Positions 21,951 through 34,005 of a stretch of 64,000 nt of DNA are shown here, one piece after another. Source of the DNA: Rhabditoides inermis (taxonomy: Eukaryota; Nematoda; Chromadorea; Rhabditida; Rhabditidae). Under the pieces are notes generated by a model. The model searched no databases, was not told the DNA's origin, and saw only the letters and a list, made by a program, of their open reading frames with translations. The stretch lies in contig CAWZYM010000397.1 in the NCBI GenBank assembly GCA_963966185.1, forward strand, positions 62,001 to 126,000, in the 5' to 3' direction. The translations under genes were made by a program, and so were the position numbers. Positions within the stretch are counted from its first letter, which is position 1; each line of letters starts with the position of its first letter.

Positions 21951-24654
21951 CGATCCCTTCCGTATGTCTATCACACCATCGATCTCATTCAGCGATCATG
22001 GAACGGGGAGAGGGATATTTTGATCATCGCGGCAGCGGCGGCTAGAGTGGGTGAGATATTAGAGGAAGCTTGCGAAATGCCACTGGTGGCGCAATCATCC
22101 ACACGCACTCGCTGACAAATTGATTGCTATCACTGCGCAGCGCAATCCCTCATCCTAGCACTATGGGAACTTGGGAACGCGTAATGAAAAAGAAGAGGGA
22201 AGAAAGACTACCTGAAGAGCGCCGACGATGACACAAACAGCGATGATAATGTCGAGATGGCTGTTGACAGAGTCGTAGAGCGCATCCGCGCAACCCTGAA
22301 AGAGGTGGAAATCAGATAAAGCCGTCGTGTTTATTACGAGACATTTCAGGATGCAATCAAGTAATGCGTGGAAAGAACCATAAACCATAGTACACTTTCG
22401 ATTTCGGTCCCAACCACTAAATCGCATATACGAATATTACTGCTATGAAAGAAGGTTGGGACGTTTCGAAACAAATTCGATAAAAGATTACTCACCTTGG
22501 GCTGGAGGAACTGCTCGTAGGTGCGCAGCGGGGCCTAAAGTAATTCACGCAATCAGAATATATCAATATTCAACAACCATCGTACCTGGTTGAAGGATAC
22601 TCCGCAGTTGGTGGGATAGGTGGCGAGGCCGTGCTCGTTACAGCACGACGACGGCACACGACCTGAAGCGTACGCAGAGATGTCTGATACAGCCTAGGGT
22701 CAGCTCAATATTTGCCGCATTGTGCAATGCCTGTTGTGTTACTGTCTCTCTAATATCTCTTGGCAGATGAAGAGTATTGTTATTATGTCCCCCTTAGTGA
22801 GTGATTTCGTTTTGTACGTGTCATTATCATGTTTGCGATTCCGAATAAACATTTGATTTTGTTACTATGCCACCTCTGCTCTCTCACCCACCCCTGCCGG
22901 ATCCGCTGCCGCCGATGGCGCCGATGCCGTGTTCGATGCGCGCCTCGTCCTCGTCGCCCCCCAGCGGCTTCCGATCCCACGACGCCTGCAGCCAGTCCTT
23001 GTAGCCCTTCACGCCGCAGCACTCGAACTGGAAGGAGAAGATTAGACCGTTCCCGATGAGATGATGAAAAGTGATGTTCAGTCGATGTACCGCTGAAGAT
23101 TTGTTCCGTTGAATTAGTTTTTTTTTTCTTTTGGCGGTATTCCACATCCATTCTTTTTTTTGACGACTTATGTCGCTCTTCCTTTCATGTCACTCCCATT
23201 AATAGCACTTGTAAAATCCTCTTTGTTGATTTATTGTCGCCGTTGGCGGATCATCAACTGACCTCTCATGGATAGTCCTTGTGAGTTTTCTTTGAATCTG
23301 GCGCGCCGCCGCGAGTCATGCCGACTATTACTCTCACAACAGACACACAATCCCACCCCCTAAACAAAGCAGCCACTCACTATTCTGACTCAAACATGGA
23401 TGGACTGCCGCGATTCGACTGCAAGGAAGTGTTCCGCATCGATAACCAAACGTACTATCGGTGAGTCAGCGCTTTCTTTCAACAAATTCCTAATTCATAT
23501 TTTTTGTTTAGATGGTGTTCGGTGACCCGTCCGGGCACGTATATCAACTACCGTCTGACTGGAATGACAGAAGACTGCGAGATAGTGGCCACCTGCGCCT
23601 CTTGCGAGAAGCGGATAGAATCCGATCCCACTCGCAGACTCAAGAAGGTATGCCGCTCTTCATAATTCAAAATGCCCCCAATCTCAAATTATTTTCGTTG
23701 TTCGAAGAAGTATAAGAGCCATCTCAAGTAATTTGAATTGGTCTGAGATTGAGGTTATTCGAAGGTAGTTGGAAGGCGATTTGGGGGTAGAAAAACCGCT
23801 ACTTGATAAATCAATCATCATAAAACTCTCATTCCAGCCAGCCACCATTGTCGTCTCTCCGTGTTTCTGGAGAGAGGACCCCGATTCTCGGGCGCATCTC
23901 AAAAAGCACTCCTGTTCACTGGGCGAGAGGCGGGTGCAATTCGGAGGGGAGAAGGTGCGAGAGTACCGGCTGGGCAACACGGAGCGAGAGGTGAAGAAGC
24001 AGAGGTGGCGCCACATACTCCAAAGGATCCAGCAGCGCGCCATTTACAAGCAGAAGATGATTGAAGAGAGAGTGAGTAAAATTAATCCAATTCAACAAAC
24101 ATCTATCATTTTCACTTTCCAGCCTACTATTCACGATCTACGCAACGTGGACAGGCGAGAGAAGCTGTCCTCTCACATTCACATCTCCAATCGCGCCGCC
24201 TCACTCTTGACTCACAGATTCTAACGTTGCTATTCACCCGGTGTACATATGCTATTTCTAAGCTATAAAGAAAGCTATATACCTCCTTCTGGATGGAGTC
24301 AAAGGCGCTCTTGTAGGCCGAGTCGGCCGCGTATTTGTTGCGAATCGTGTCATACATCGACGTCTCGATGTACGACCTGAAATGGAAACGACGTTTAGTA
24401 CTAGCACGATAATGATGATATGAGAGATCGCATTACTGCGAAAAGTGACGTTAATTGTCGTTGGAAAATCGCTGGGCTATGGTGTCGTGCCATAATCTTC
24501 CTTCGACTTACCTTAAACTTTTCCTCTACTTTTGGGGACAAAGTAAGTATCTCACCTGACTTGCTCCTGCTTCTGGTAGGCGATAACCGCGGCGGCCAGC
24601 TCGAGACAGAAGACGAGCATCAGAATCAACAAGAACTACAACAGAACCTCTATT

Positions 24655-24701
<47 letters not shown>

Positions 24702-26151
24702 CCCGAATGCATATCCACACTCCCATACGCACGGGCTTCGTGAATTATGCATAACCGCCGAGGTATGCGATTGTGTGTGTGTGTGTCGGAAGAAACAACA
24801 CCAGGGGCCAACTACCGCAGCCCAACCCAAATATACCAATCCTGTCTAACAATTACCTACCCAATTGAGAAATTCAGTGTAAAATACCATAGTGACAGGG
24901 TTACAGTGGATAGTATTACAAATGATATGGTTTGCGTACTGACAGTGATGAGTCCGCATGCGTTGTCCTTGTATGCTCCGCAGCAGCCGCAGCATCCGAT
25001 GAACGTCATCACAGCGCCCGCCGCCACCAGCAGCCAGCCAACGATACGGAACGAACCTGAACACACTTATCTACTACACTTTTTTGTATAGGTCATATCA
25101 AACTCAACTTTTGTTGACAAAAGTCCTTCTCAGAAAGATCCTCAGAAGCACAAAACTGTTTTTTTTATACATAAACGCGTCTGACCACGTCTTTTTAGCA
25201 ATTCAGCATAGCCTTTTCATGATTTCCTGGCTTCTGTGTCGGCAAACGATCCCAATTTGCGTGTGCTGCGCATATGATTTTTCCGGCAGAGCATCGCTAT
25301 TCTAATGTGATGTGTGAATGCGGAATTGGGGAACGCGACAAAGACGGATCGTTGAGGGGGGCAATGGCGCAAAGCACGTGAAGCGTACCATCGTAGGCGG
25401 AATGGAGGGCGAAGTAGTCACTCGCCGTCGGGTCCCACAACAACCACAGACCGAGTGCGAGGATGATTATGCCAGTCACCTGAAAGTTGAAGATTGTTAT
25501 ACTATGCAATGTGTTTCTCATATATCGCGTACACATCCCTTCTCTCTCTTGCAACACACACCCGGTTCAAATTACAGCCCGCAACTTCGACAGTCATTTT
25601 CGCCCCCCCCCCCCCCCCCCCCCCCCCCGTCCCTAACAGCTGTCTTGCTACTCGTTAGAGAGGTGCGCAACGAAACAGAGCGATTCAATTTGCATATCCC
25701 TATCGATTCGCTACATCGCGGTGCCGCAGGGATCGAAACAAAAAGAGAGCGACTTCACCAGTCTCTCTCTCTCTCTCTCATTCCCTCTCTCTCTCTCAGC
25801 TGGAAACAACACATGTGCGCCCCCGTGTCAAGCTGTAAACTAGCGGGGATAGAAAGAGAGAGTGAGAGAGAGAGTGGGGCAAAGAAATGAGGGGCAGACG
25901 CATGAGCGCGTATGTGTGTGTGGGTATGAAGACATCGAAGGCACATCATTAATCCCCTACAAGTTAGTGGACCTCCCGTCCCGTGAGAGTCTCGAATCTA
26001 CTCACTATTCACACAAACACATTCGATACGTGCAAACACGCAAGGGGCACTAATTGATCGGGGGGCGGCCATAAAAGGTGCGCGGACTCACCCAAAAGAG
26101 TAGGTTGAAGAGGAGCACGCAGGAGCGCAGTCCGCTCACGCACTTGCTCAT
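21740..26151 (-). CDS. Tetraspanin
   Basis: Ten exons (26151-26092, 25479-25389, 25056-24944, 24635-24556, 24376-24283, 23027-22892, 22662-22586, 22534-22496, 22295-22212, 21814-21740) give about 282 residues. Four membrane spans are visible: one after MSKCVSGLRS; GWLLVAAGAVMTFIGCCGCC; LLILMLVFCLELAAAVIAY; and near the end DIIIAVCVIVGAL running into LLAMIITMALCCC. Diagnostic marks are CCG in ECCGVKGYKDW, PSSCC in the large extracellular loop with further Cys, and membrane-proximal cysteines for palmitoylation. The tail ends KQEYDY, a possible Tyr sorting signal. The large loop carries an unusual Gly-rich insert near GAIGGSGSGRG. The exon 3 donor is read as GTCAGT to keep frame. It organises membrane microdomains by family; the partner and closest paralogue are unknown. 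Confidence 0.88.
21838..21948. repeat. (CT)n microsatellite
   Basis: About 110 bp of CT with short interruptions in the last tetraspanin intron (plus-strand CT, so GA in gene sense). Confidence 0.95.
23396..24224 (+). CDS. Unrecognised small protein nested in a tetraspanin intron
   Basis: Four exons (23396-23460, 23512-23647, 23838-24071, 24123-24224) with good GT-AG borders give 178 residues. The gene lies wholly inside the tetraspanin intron between 24282 and 23028, on the opposite strand. The N-terminal half has spaced cysteines (FDCKEVF, RWCSV, EDCEI, CASCEKR, SPCFW, HSCSL) and a CxxC that could bind metal or form disulfides. The C-terminal half is strongly basic and helical (EREVKKQRWRHILQRIQQR). 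There is no signal peptide or membrane span. I recognise no family. Coding status rests on phase-consistent splicing and codon composition; intracellular location and nucleic-acid binding are only possibilities. Confidence 0.7.
25085..25195. repeat. Dispersed copy of the AAAGATCCTCAG element
   Basis: ACTCAACTTTTGTTGACAAAAG, AGAAAGATCCTCAG and a terminal GTCTGAC mirror the element at 15720-15975, but the internal array is reduced to about two units. It lies in a tetraspanin intron. Confidence 0.65.
25600..25628. repeat. Poly(C) tract
   Basis: About 28 consecutive C on the plus strand in the first tetraspanin intron, a homopolymer prone to length error. Confidence 0.9.
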
Positions 26152-26432
26152 GTCGTGGTGGTTGGTGAGTGCGAGTGCGACTGAGAGACCAGGGGGGCGG
26201 GGCGCCAGCCGGCGCTCTGCCTCCCTCGATCCCAACCAGCCACCCCAACCCGTATTACATATAGAAAACATCAAACACACGGGGCCCACCCGCACTCACT
26301 CACTCACTCACTCTATCGACAGTTAGTCACCGAGAGATTTATCCTCCATATAAGTGCATATGCGTGTATGTGTGGTTTTGTACAATGTGCGTGAAAGAAG
26401 TGTGGGAGGGGAGAGAATGGGGGATGGCGTGA

Positions 26433-28017
26433 TTAGGAGTTGTCGTGTCGTGTCGCGGAGTCGAAGGAACAGCTCGGCTCGTCACTCTCGCCACAGAATG
26501 CCGCGTTCTCTTGCCGGAACTCCTCCCTGAAATGGCAAGCTCACAGTTACTGAAGGTTTTGTCTCTTCGAAATAGCCCCTTCGAAACGCCTTCGGAACAC
26601 GTTGTTTTGGCGTTTCGAAAGCGTTTCGAAGTCAAGGGACATGTCGAAGGGGGTTGCGAAAAGACTGAACGCAGTCGCAACAGTGGCAAACCTGTATCCT
26701 GGCAAGCGTTGTGGTTGCAGGTGTGCCAATTCCTCATTTTCCACAGTCACTCTGGTTGGCAATGTCCGGTATGCGGGCAGCGGAGTGTGAAAAGTGGGAC
26801 TGAAATCAAAATAACATGACACGAAATCGTAACTCACCTTGCAGCCAGGTAGTATGGTGACAATCTCTCTGTACAGGACACACTCCGCGCGATCTCGTCC
26901 ATTTCCGAGCAACTGAAAAAAACATTTTAAAATAAAATAGTTTTTACAAATCTAATAAAAACCTTATTGAAGGTCTGGAGACGAGAGTGGTGTGTGTGGT
27001 GTCGGATCTGGCGGATATGAGTGGCAGTTCGATCGCCTCGTCGCGTCGACGGAAGAACGCCGAAGATCGTCGACGACGACCGACGCACAAAAGGTCTCTG
27101 TGGTGACATTATCACTTTTGAGATTTTCAATCGACAAACTTCCAGGTCAACCGTCGCTCGTCCGGATGTGGATAGCAGGAGTTGAAGTACTCACTGAAAT
27201 TGCGAGCATAGGAGCATGAACTAGAAACGTAGTAAAAAGGAAGTCGTACGTGAGTGACGCCTGCCTGTATCGGCTGGCTAGCTGCACCGAGTGACTCCTC
27301 GCCAGCCGCGCCGTCAGCGGCTCCAGGTGGTCGAATGTGTGCTCGCTCGACGGCGGATCCACCGTGATCAGGATCTGTCTTTGTAATTTGAAATACTGTA
27401 GTAGAACATTTTTTGTTCAACTCACTTTACTGCTTTCGTTTTCATAGTAGGGAATCTCGACGAGATGCTCTGTTTCGAAGAAGAGCTCAATGCAGAACAA
27501 GTTGAAGGTGTGCCTGAGACGGGTGAGTATTGGCGTTCGAGGATTCTCTCCTTCCCTCCCTCTCTCTCACCCATTTCTTTCTCTCTCTCTCCCCTCTCTC
27601 CTTCCCTCACTCTCTCCTACCTCATTGGTCGGTAATTCCTCGGTCTCTCATATTGCTGCTCCATCACGGCTGCGATCCGCTTCTTTTTCTGCGTCGCGTC
27701 CTTGGCGAATCTATGAATAGCCCATTTCAATCATTGAAATGTTGCAAAATGTGATATGGTGATTCGAAAACTATTACAGTAATTACTCAGTTTATATAAG
27801 AGTTGAAAAAAATGGGGGGAAATGAATGAGAAACGCACTTGACATCCTCGTTTTGCTGTCTTCTATGGACGTTGTAGGCGTATCGGACGACGCCGCATAC
27901 GAAGAGACATAGGACGAGGGTGAGCGACGCGAGTGGAAGCACTACGAAGAAGGCCACCACTGCAATGGAACATTGCTGACAGAAACACGCGACCCTCTCT
28001 GTTTCTCTCTTTCTCTC

Positions 28018-28061
<44 letters not shown>

Positions 28062-28265
28062 CCTCCCTCCCTCTCGCGTTGACGGGGTAATCGTGATGCG
28101 AGCAGTCATTCAGGTCGCATTTCGAAAAAAAGAGGCAAGAGAAACATGTAGAGACCTCCATATGTGCTGTAGAAGGGCGACTTTTTGTCGAACATATACG
28201 GCCATGTCACCCGGCGTCGGGGGTCGATCCGCGCGATCTTGTAGTCGATCACTCTGCAGTAATAA

Positions 28266-28311
<46 letters not shown>

Positions 28312-28642
28312 ATCCACATACCTGGCCATAGTCTCGTTGAATATCCATGACCACTGTTCCTGCGGCACGTGGAAAGAGTTGAGATACTCGCCGGCGAGCC
28401 GGTCTACAAGTATTGACATCGAAGCGCCTTCGAAAGACGACCAAACAATCAAAGAGCGTGTTCCGAAGGCATTTTAAAGAGAATCTTTCGAAGAGACTGT
28501 CCACACCTTGTAAAGAGTAAGAGACACAAGACTCACTTCCGACTCCCGACTCACCCCGGTTCTCGAACATGCCATCTGTCCAGTTGCGCGGCTGGAGATT
28601 CTTGGAGAAGGCGTACTTGATCACCATGTCACGCGAGGCACA
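26433..28642 (-). CDS. Unrecognised single-pass membrane protein (5' end not resolved)
   Basis: Phase-consistent exons run from TGTGCCTCG at 28642 through DGMFENRDRLAGEY, NETMARVIDYKIARID, a membrane span (VVAFFVVLPLASLTLVLCLF), a basic stop-transfer (NVHRRQQ), then TQKKKRIAAVMEQQYERP, FCIELFFETEHLVEIPYYE, VDPPSSEHTFDHLEPLTARL, EYFNSCYPHPDERRLTWNC, LSPYYLAASPTFHTPLPAYR and a terminal SATRHDNS. The segment before the span has NWT and NET glycosylation sites and CDLNDCSHHDYP, so the N-terminal part is probably outside the cytoplasm. The reading frame breaks by one base at a seven-T run (28130-28136) with no usable intron. Upstream exons and the start codon were not found. I do not recognise the family. 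The stop lies 282 bp before the tetraspanin ATG on the same strand. Confidence 0.6.
28012..28070. repeat. (CT)n / (CCCT)n tract
   Basis: Intronic pyrimidine-rich repeat on the plus strand. A second, GA array follows at 28269-28310, and another GA array lies at 29080-29128 upstream of the unresolved 5' end. Confidence 0.9.
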
Positions 28643-29078
28643 CTGACGACAGCGGAGGCGCGCCGCGCTAGGCAACCCTCCCAGCCGACCACCCACGAAG
28701 CACAGAGGCGTTCCCAAATGTGGGTGAGGTGCGGGTGATAGAGAGAAGGAGGGAGGGAGGGAGAGAGGGAGAGAGAGAGAGGAGGGGAGGGGAGGGAAAG
28801 GGCGGATTGGCGGGCGGCCAGAATTGGCCCTCCCTGCTTTCCTGCCTATTAATGAGAAAGAGGAGGAAGCGTCCGCGCGCCGGTAATTGCTCATTATATC
28901 CCTCCCACTATGTTCCCGTAAAAACCAACATGATAAACGCTCACTCACATGTGTGTAGGATATAGCAATCTTTTTTTTAAAGTTCACTTGTTTCAAGTGG
29001 CTGTTTTCCACCCTCAACCGGTCAGTGTGTGTGCAATGGAGTAGAGACAACTTGTTGACTCACGAAGTGGCTTCACCT

Positions 29079-29132
<54 letters not shown>

Positions 29133-29452
29133 GAGGGGATCAGCTGATCGCTTGCCAGGGCATGGCTTGAAGACGGAGAGTCTGAGAGTCAGAGAGAAAA
29201 GAGAGAGAGAGGGAGGAGAAGCAGGGCAGTGTAACCTCGGAAAATCAGCACTCGCCGAAATCCGTCAGTGGCGGAAAATGAGTTGGCGCCGCCGCCCCCG
29301 CCATTCAAATCCCCCATTTCTCTTGTTGTTGCGTTTCCGCGTTTCCATTGATACGTGCAATTGCCGAAACGTACGTTTGCAGAATTTCGACCCCGCAGAT
29401 TATTCATGAGTCTCTTCGGCTGCTTACCTTTACATCACCTTACCTTTGCAGA

Positions 29453-30792
29453 ATGTCAGAAGAGCGCAAGACGGCGTTCGATAAGGCGAAGAAGCTGGTG
29501 GAAGAGGAGAAGTACGACGAGGCGTTCGAAGAACTGCAGCCATTCACCGGAGACAAGGTAGTCCTAATTGATATTCCCCGTATTCTATTAGCAATATCAA
29601 CGCTATTCTTTTTCGCTCGTTTTCTGTACAAGCGGGAATCGAATTCTTCGGACTTGTTTGTAGCTATTGCTATTGATGAACAATTGCACGCAATTTTCAG
29701 GACACCGAGTACTCTCTATCCGAGATGGAAACTCTCTCGGATGTAGTCACCGGAAAGATCACTGGGTGAGAGAAGCTATGGTTTGATTCATCGATTATCG
29801 ATAGCTGCGCACGTCAAAAAAATTCAAAGAACCACTTGCAGCTCCTCATTCGGCGACGACAAGAAGACGGCGTGCTATGCTGGCATCGACGTGCTCGAGG
29901 GCGTCAAGATGGTGTACGTCAGAATCAGAAAAAAATATATCGAATGAGTAGCACATGGTACTGTAAACTGCAAGGTTACGGTAAAGTACAGTGATATTAC
30001 GCCTACGGTTCCAACAATACGGATTTCGGTGGTCCCGTGGATACGTGCGTGTTGTTCTGTCATTCGGTGTACGTCACATGCACATCATCCATTGATCCAT
30101 TCCTACTCCATCCATTCCAGGAAGGACGCCGACTGGGTTCTGCGCTACACCGACGCCGTCTACGATGCGTTCAGCAAAATGAACAGGTACGTTTCTGTTT
30201 GGCCTACCTGCATCCCATTACTGATTCGATTACAGGTGCGCTCGCGATGAGGAGAGGAACAACGTGTGGTGCAGATTAAAGGTACAGCGGGTGGCTAATT
30301 GCCATCAGTTATATCATCGTTTTTTTTATGGTAATTCATCGTATTTTTACAATGTTCTGCGTTGTGATAGTCATCAAACCACATTTTATCACATGTTAAG
30401 GAGATCTACCTGGAGGTGATCATGGTTATCCGCAAGGTGTGGCGGGAGAAGAACCACCCCGACAGGCTCAACATCTATCTGTGAGTATGGAATAAAAAAG
30501 TCCATGGGTGAAGATGAAACACAAACGCCCAATATAAACTCGGGGTGGAATGTAGACTACGGAATGTAGAGTGCTCTCGTACTCTTTTCCAAACTCATAT
30601 CAGTGGTCTTGCCAAGCTGTGCAAGAGCTATCTCGACGTTGCTGACGAGGAGACCTTCTCTGTAAGTTTATTTTTTTTACATGTTTCAATGTTCCGTTCA
30701 GATCTGCGAGAAAGAGGCGAAGGAGGCCAAGTTTGGTGGCAAGGGAACGCTGGACGACGATGACTGGAAAGACGCCAACAAAGTGGGCTAGT

Positions 30793-30841
<49 letters not shown>

Positions 30842-30945
30842 GCTCTGTGTGTTTTAGTTCATATTTTCAGACAATCGAGTCTATCAAGAAGCACATTGCT
30901 GATGCTATACACGAGAAAGAGCTGATTGTTGATGAGTCTGACTGA
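29453..30945 (+). CDS. Small helical cytosolic protein of unknown function
   Basis: Nine exons (29453-29557, 29701-29765, 29842-29913, 30121-30186, 30236-30281, 30401-30480, 30604-30661, 30702-30782, 30871-30945) give 215 residues, all phases consistent. It starts MSEERKTAFDKAKKLVEEEK and continues with a TPR-like helix pair (KYDEAFEEL), then amphipathic helices (DADWVLRYTDAVYDAFSKMN, EIYLEVIMVIRKVWREKNHP, GLAKLCKSYLDVADEE) and an acidic C terminus. There is no signal peptide or membrane span. A resemblance to TPR-containing microtubule-regulator proteins was considered but is not strong enough to name it. The CTTTGCAG just before AATG is a good cis or trans splice acceptor. Reading through the exon 8 donor would give a shorter form ending at GTGGGCTAG. 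Confidence 0.75.
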
Positions 30946-31080
30946 ATCCTTTCTCCTCTCAACCTTCCGCGCCTTCCTTCCTTCTTCAATTCCCTCTCTC
31001 TTTCTCTCTACCCACTCTGTTTGTAGTAAGTTATGTTCGTTCCCCGCCTTGCTTGCGTGTTTTGTAAATTTCGTTGTAGC

Positions 31081-31086
31081 AATAAA
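31081..31086 (+). terminator. Polyadenylation signal
   Basis: AATAAA about 135 bp after the stop at 30945, suited to the 215-aa gene. Confidence 0.55.
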
Positions 31087-31089
31087 TAA

Positions 31090-31855
31090 GTGTATGCGAT
31101 TGCGTTTTCCCTTATTTCATTTTCCCATTGTTTTATGAAATTTGACGATATTTAAAAGTTAACCTTTCTTCATGACACACTGCATTTCTATCCAATTCAA
31201 CGCATCTGCTAACCGATTTGAAACAGTAAGCCATTTTACAAATTTTCCATTTCTATTTAAAATAATATCTAGCAAAGAAGTTTATACTCGACCTGATGGA
31301 AGTTATAACCACGCCATGTTACATAAGGGATCTTCAGCAAAAAGTACAAGTAAACGTATGTGTACTTATGTTTTCATTTGCCATGTTTCTAAAACATCGC
31401 ATACGAATCGCGTTTTTTTTCTATACAAAAAAGAAACCAAGTGCACGTATTTTGAGAACAATTTGTTGTGAAAAAGAAAAGAAAAACTTCTTTATTATCG
31501 TGAGCAATTGAACTTACCGAGTAGCAATGATAACACAAGACAACTCGTGAGTGAACCCAAACAACTCAACAAAAAAACAAACAAATAAATGATGGTGAGT
31601 GGTACCCGCTAAATGCAGAAAAATTTTCTGGAAGTCGAGGTCGACGGTAGTCGTCGTGCGAGCCAGCTACAGCGTTCTTAATATGAGACTGTTTAATGAT
31701 TAATTTTTTTTAGATGTTCAACCGAGAATAACGTGAATATTGAACGATCAGTGATCTTCTTGCAAAAATAAGGGTTACGGTAGAATAAGAACTATAAAGG
31801 TAAAAGACTAATTTGAATATTATAATATGTACCCATATACGAGTACGAATCGGCA
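31090..31855. other. Intergenic, AT-rich
   Basis: Between convergent genes. Short ORFs here lack splice context and codon bias. The left part is downstream of the AATAAA at 31081, and the right part holds the 3' end of the minus-strand F-box-like gene. Confidence 0.45.
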
Positions 31856-31859
31856 TACT

Positions 31860-33133
31860 TCTTTTTTTTTAAATATTGACTCGCGATTTTGACGCGCTCG
31901 ATGTAGCCAACATGCATGAGCGCAGTGGTCATTGTGCTGTAGTGGAAATGTCAATCGATCAGTATCGACTCACCGGAAGTGGTAGCCGGGGTCCTGGGTG
32001 GCTGCTTCGAAGTGGCAGTTGCCAGCGTTCACATCCAGACACCGACTGAACATAGTAAAAGTAGAGGAATAAAAACGTTTGCATTCTATCCTATAAAGTT
32101 GTTACTGTCTTATCACCTGACAGTTATGCTGTCTGAGGTGTTAGTATATGTCTTCATGCATGAAAGCAAGACATTTCACAGCACTGTATAGAGAGAACGT
32201 TAATGTAAGCAAAACACAAAAACGCATTTACATTTCGATCGCGTTCTCCCATGGCAGGTAAGCAGGGTCGAATCTGTGAACGATTGATTATTATTATTAT
32301 TCACGAGCAGTGTGCTTGAGACTCACATGCACACTTCTTCCTCCTCCTTTTCGACAAAGCGAATCGTGTACCCACGGCCAGAGTGTGGCCAGAGTGTCGA
32401 TCTGAATCGAGCAATACTTATACATATACATCAATACATACAATGACATATACATCAATACATATATACATATACATCAATACATACAAATTTTTTTTCT
32501 TCTTTCCCCGCGGCGTGCGGTCGGGTCTTCATTTTTCCCCGACGCCGCCGGATGATCGGGCGCATCGACAAGAATCCTTCCCAAGACAACCATTGAGCCG
32601 GCGGGAAGTAGCTCATGTGGAAGCAGTTCAGGCGCGAGGAGATACTATGTGCAAAGCAAAGGAGTCTCCGGAGCTGTCCACATCAACAATGGTACTCTAA
32701 TGGTCTATGGAAAGAATATCGATCAAGTATCGGAGAACTATCGATCAAGAATCGTCTTCCGCCACTAACCTCGTCTGCCCAACTGTCTTTCCCCGGCGTA
32801 AGCCCATAAGATCTTGGCCCACTGTATGCTTCCTATCCTATCATTGTGATTGTGATTGTCATATTCAGCTAAAACGATTCCGGATAAACACTTGACTTGA
32901 CATACAATGATACAAGTAAAAACACGCATGTACATCCTAGAAAACACACAGGTCTTTTGTCGAAATAGCGCTCTCACCATGTGGTGCGCAATGTGTACAT
33001 GGTGGAAGGGCAGACGGCCGAGGGCCCAGGCGAGCGCGGGGCTGGCGACGGCTGCCATGATCCGCGCGTTCACCGACAGATGCCGCATCACTGCCTCGCG
33101 CATCTCCAGCGGCAGAAGCACCAGCCCCTCCAT
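31860..33133 (-). CDS. F-box-like protein A (model approximate)
   Basis: Exon 1 (33133-32978) encodes MEGLVLLPLEMREAVMRHLS, then AVASPALAWALGRL, with the L-P-x-E start and spacing of a degenerate F-box. Further likely exons on the minus strand encode WAKILWAYAGERQLGRRG, PELLPHELLPAGSMVVLG, GYTIRFVEKEEEEVC, FDPAYLPWENAIEM, CLDVNAGNCHFEAATQDP and TTALMHVGYIERVKIASQY, each next to plausible splice sites. Exact joins and the stop were not fixed. It shares the LPxE...ASP pattern with the two plus-strand genes at 34006 and 35721. F-box proteins recruit substrates to SCF ubiquitin ligases, but this match is weak and the function is inference. Confidence 0.5.
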
Positions 33134-34005
33134 ACCTGCGAGGATATCATTTCATTCGCAAATCCAGTGAACTTACACGCAAGCAGCGACAGACATGATT
33201 AAGTGGTGTTGTATTTTTTGTTATATTTACAACTAGTCTAGTAAAAAGATACAAAAGAGTTGATATTAAGAGGGTGATACATTGAAGTTTACCATTTTCA
33301 TTCAGATTTCAGTGAAAACCACTTTTGATGGGAAGAACAAAGTCCGAACTATGCGATCGCACTATGCGATAAAAGAACGCGAAGTGTACCAAAAAACGAC
33401 AAAATGAACCAAAATGAACCGGTCTCTAGGAATTTTGACATCGAATCACAACAATATGCTTGACGAAGGTGTTATTAAAATTAAAGTGTCGACAAAACGT
33501 GTGCGATCACAATCAGTACTCGTGCTGATGCGCTATAAAGGGCGGTAATCTGCTGTCAACTTGTTTCGAATCCGTTGACTCATCTGTATTGAGAAATAGC
33601 GAGCGAGCACATGTGATCGAATCGCATTGTATAACTAGAAGAATAGTTCTCTTACTGCGATGCGCATCAGTAATATTTGAATCAAAGGTGAAACAAAACA
33701 TACAAATGCTACATCATTCATCTAACTTGAAACGCTGATAAATTAGCGTGATGCATTCATCAACCGTGATGCGTGAATACGAGTGATCGCGCGTTTGTTG
33801 CGAATAAAGAGTCATATCATACGCCGTCAGTGACTACTGCCACAAGTGCAACATTTGTGAGATTTCAAATGCCACTGTCGATTCAGCACAGCGAAGAGGC
33901 GGGGCTGTCTCACGATATGAGAGTATCTGAAAGTGCTGCAGGCAAGTCAGAGGTCATATCGATGGAAGACCTGACAACGCTTTCATTCCATTGATTGGAT
34001 AGGGG
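33134..34005. other. Divergent intergenic region between F-box-like genes A and B
   Basis: About 870 bp, AT-rich, serving as shared upstream region for the minus gene ending its 5' side at 33133 and the plus gene at 34006. I see no coding exon or clear motif. Confidence 0.5.

Noticed and set aside
29236..29317. First exon of the membrane-protein gene (MGDLNGGGGGANSFS)
   Set aside because: Neither direct joining nor the 13-nt candidate exon at 29076-29064 keeps frame with the exon starting at 28642.
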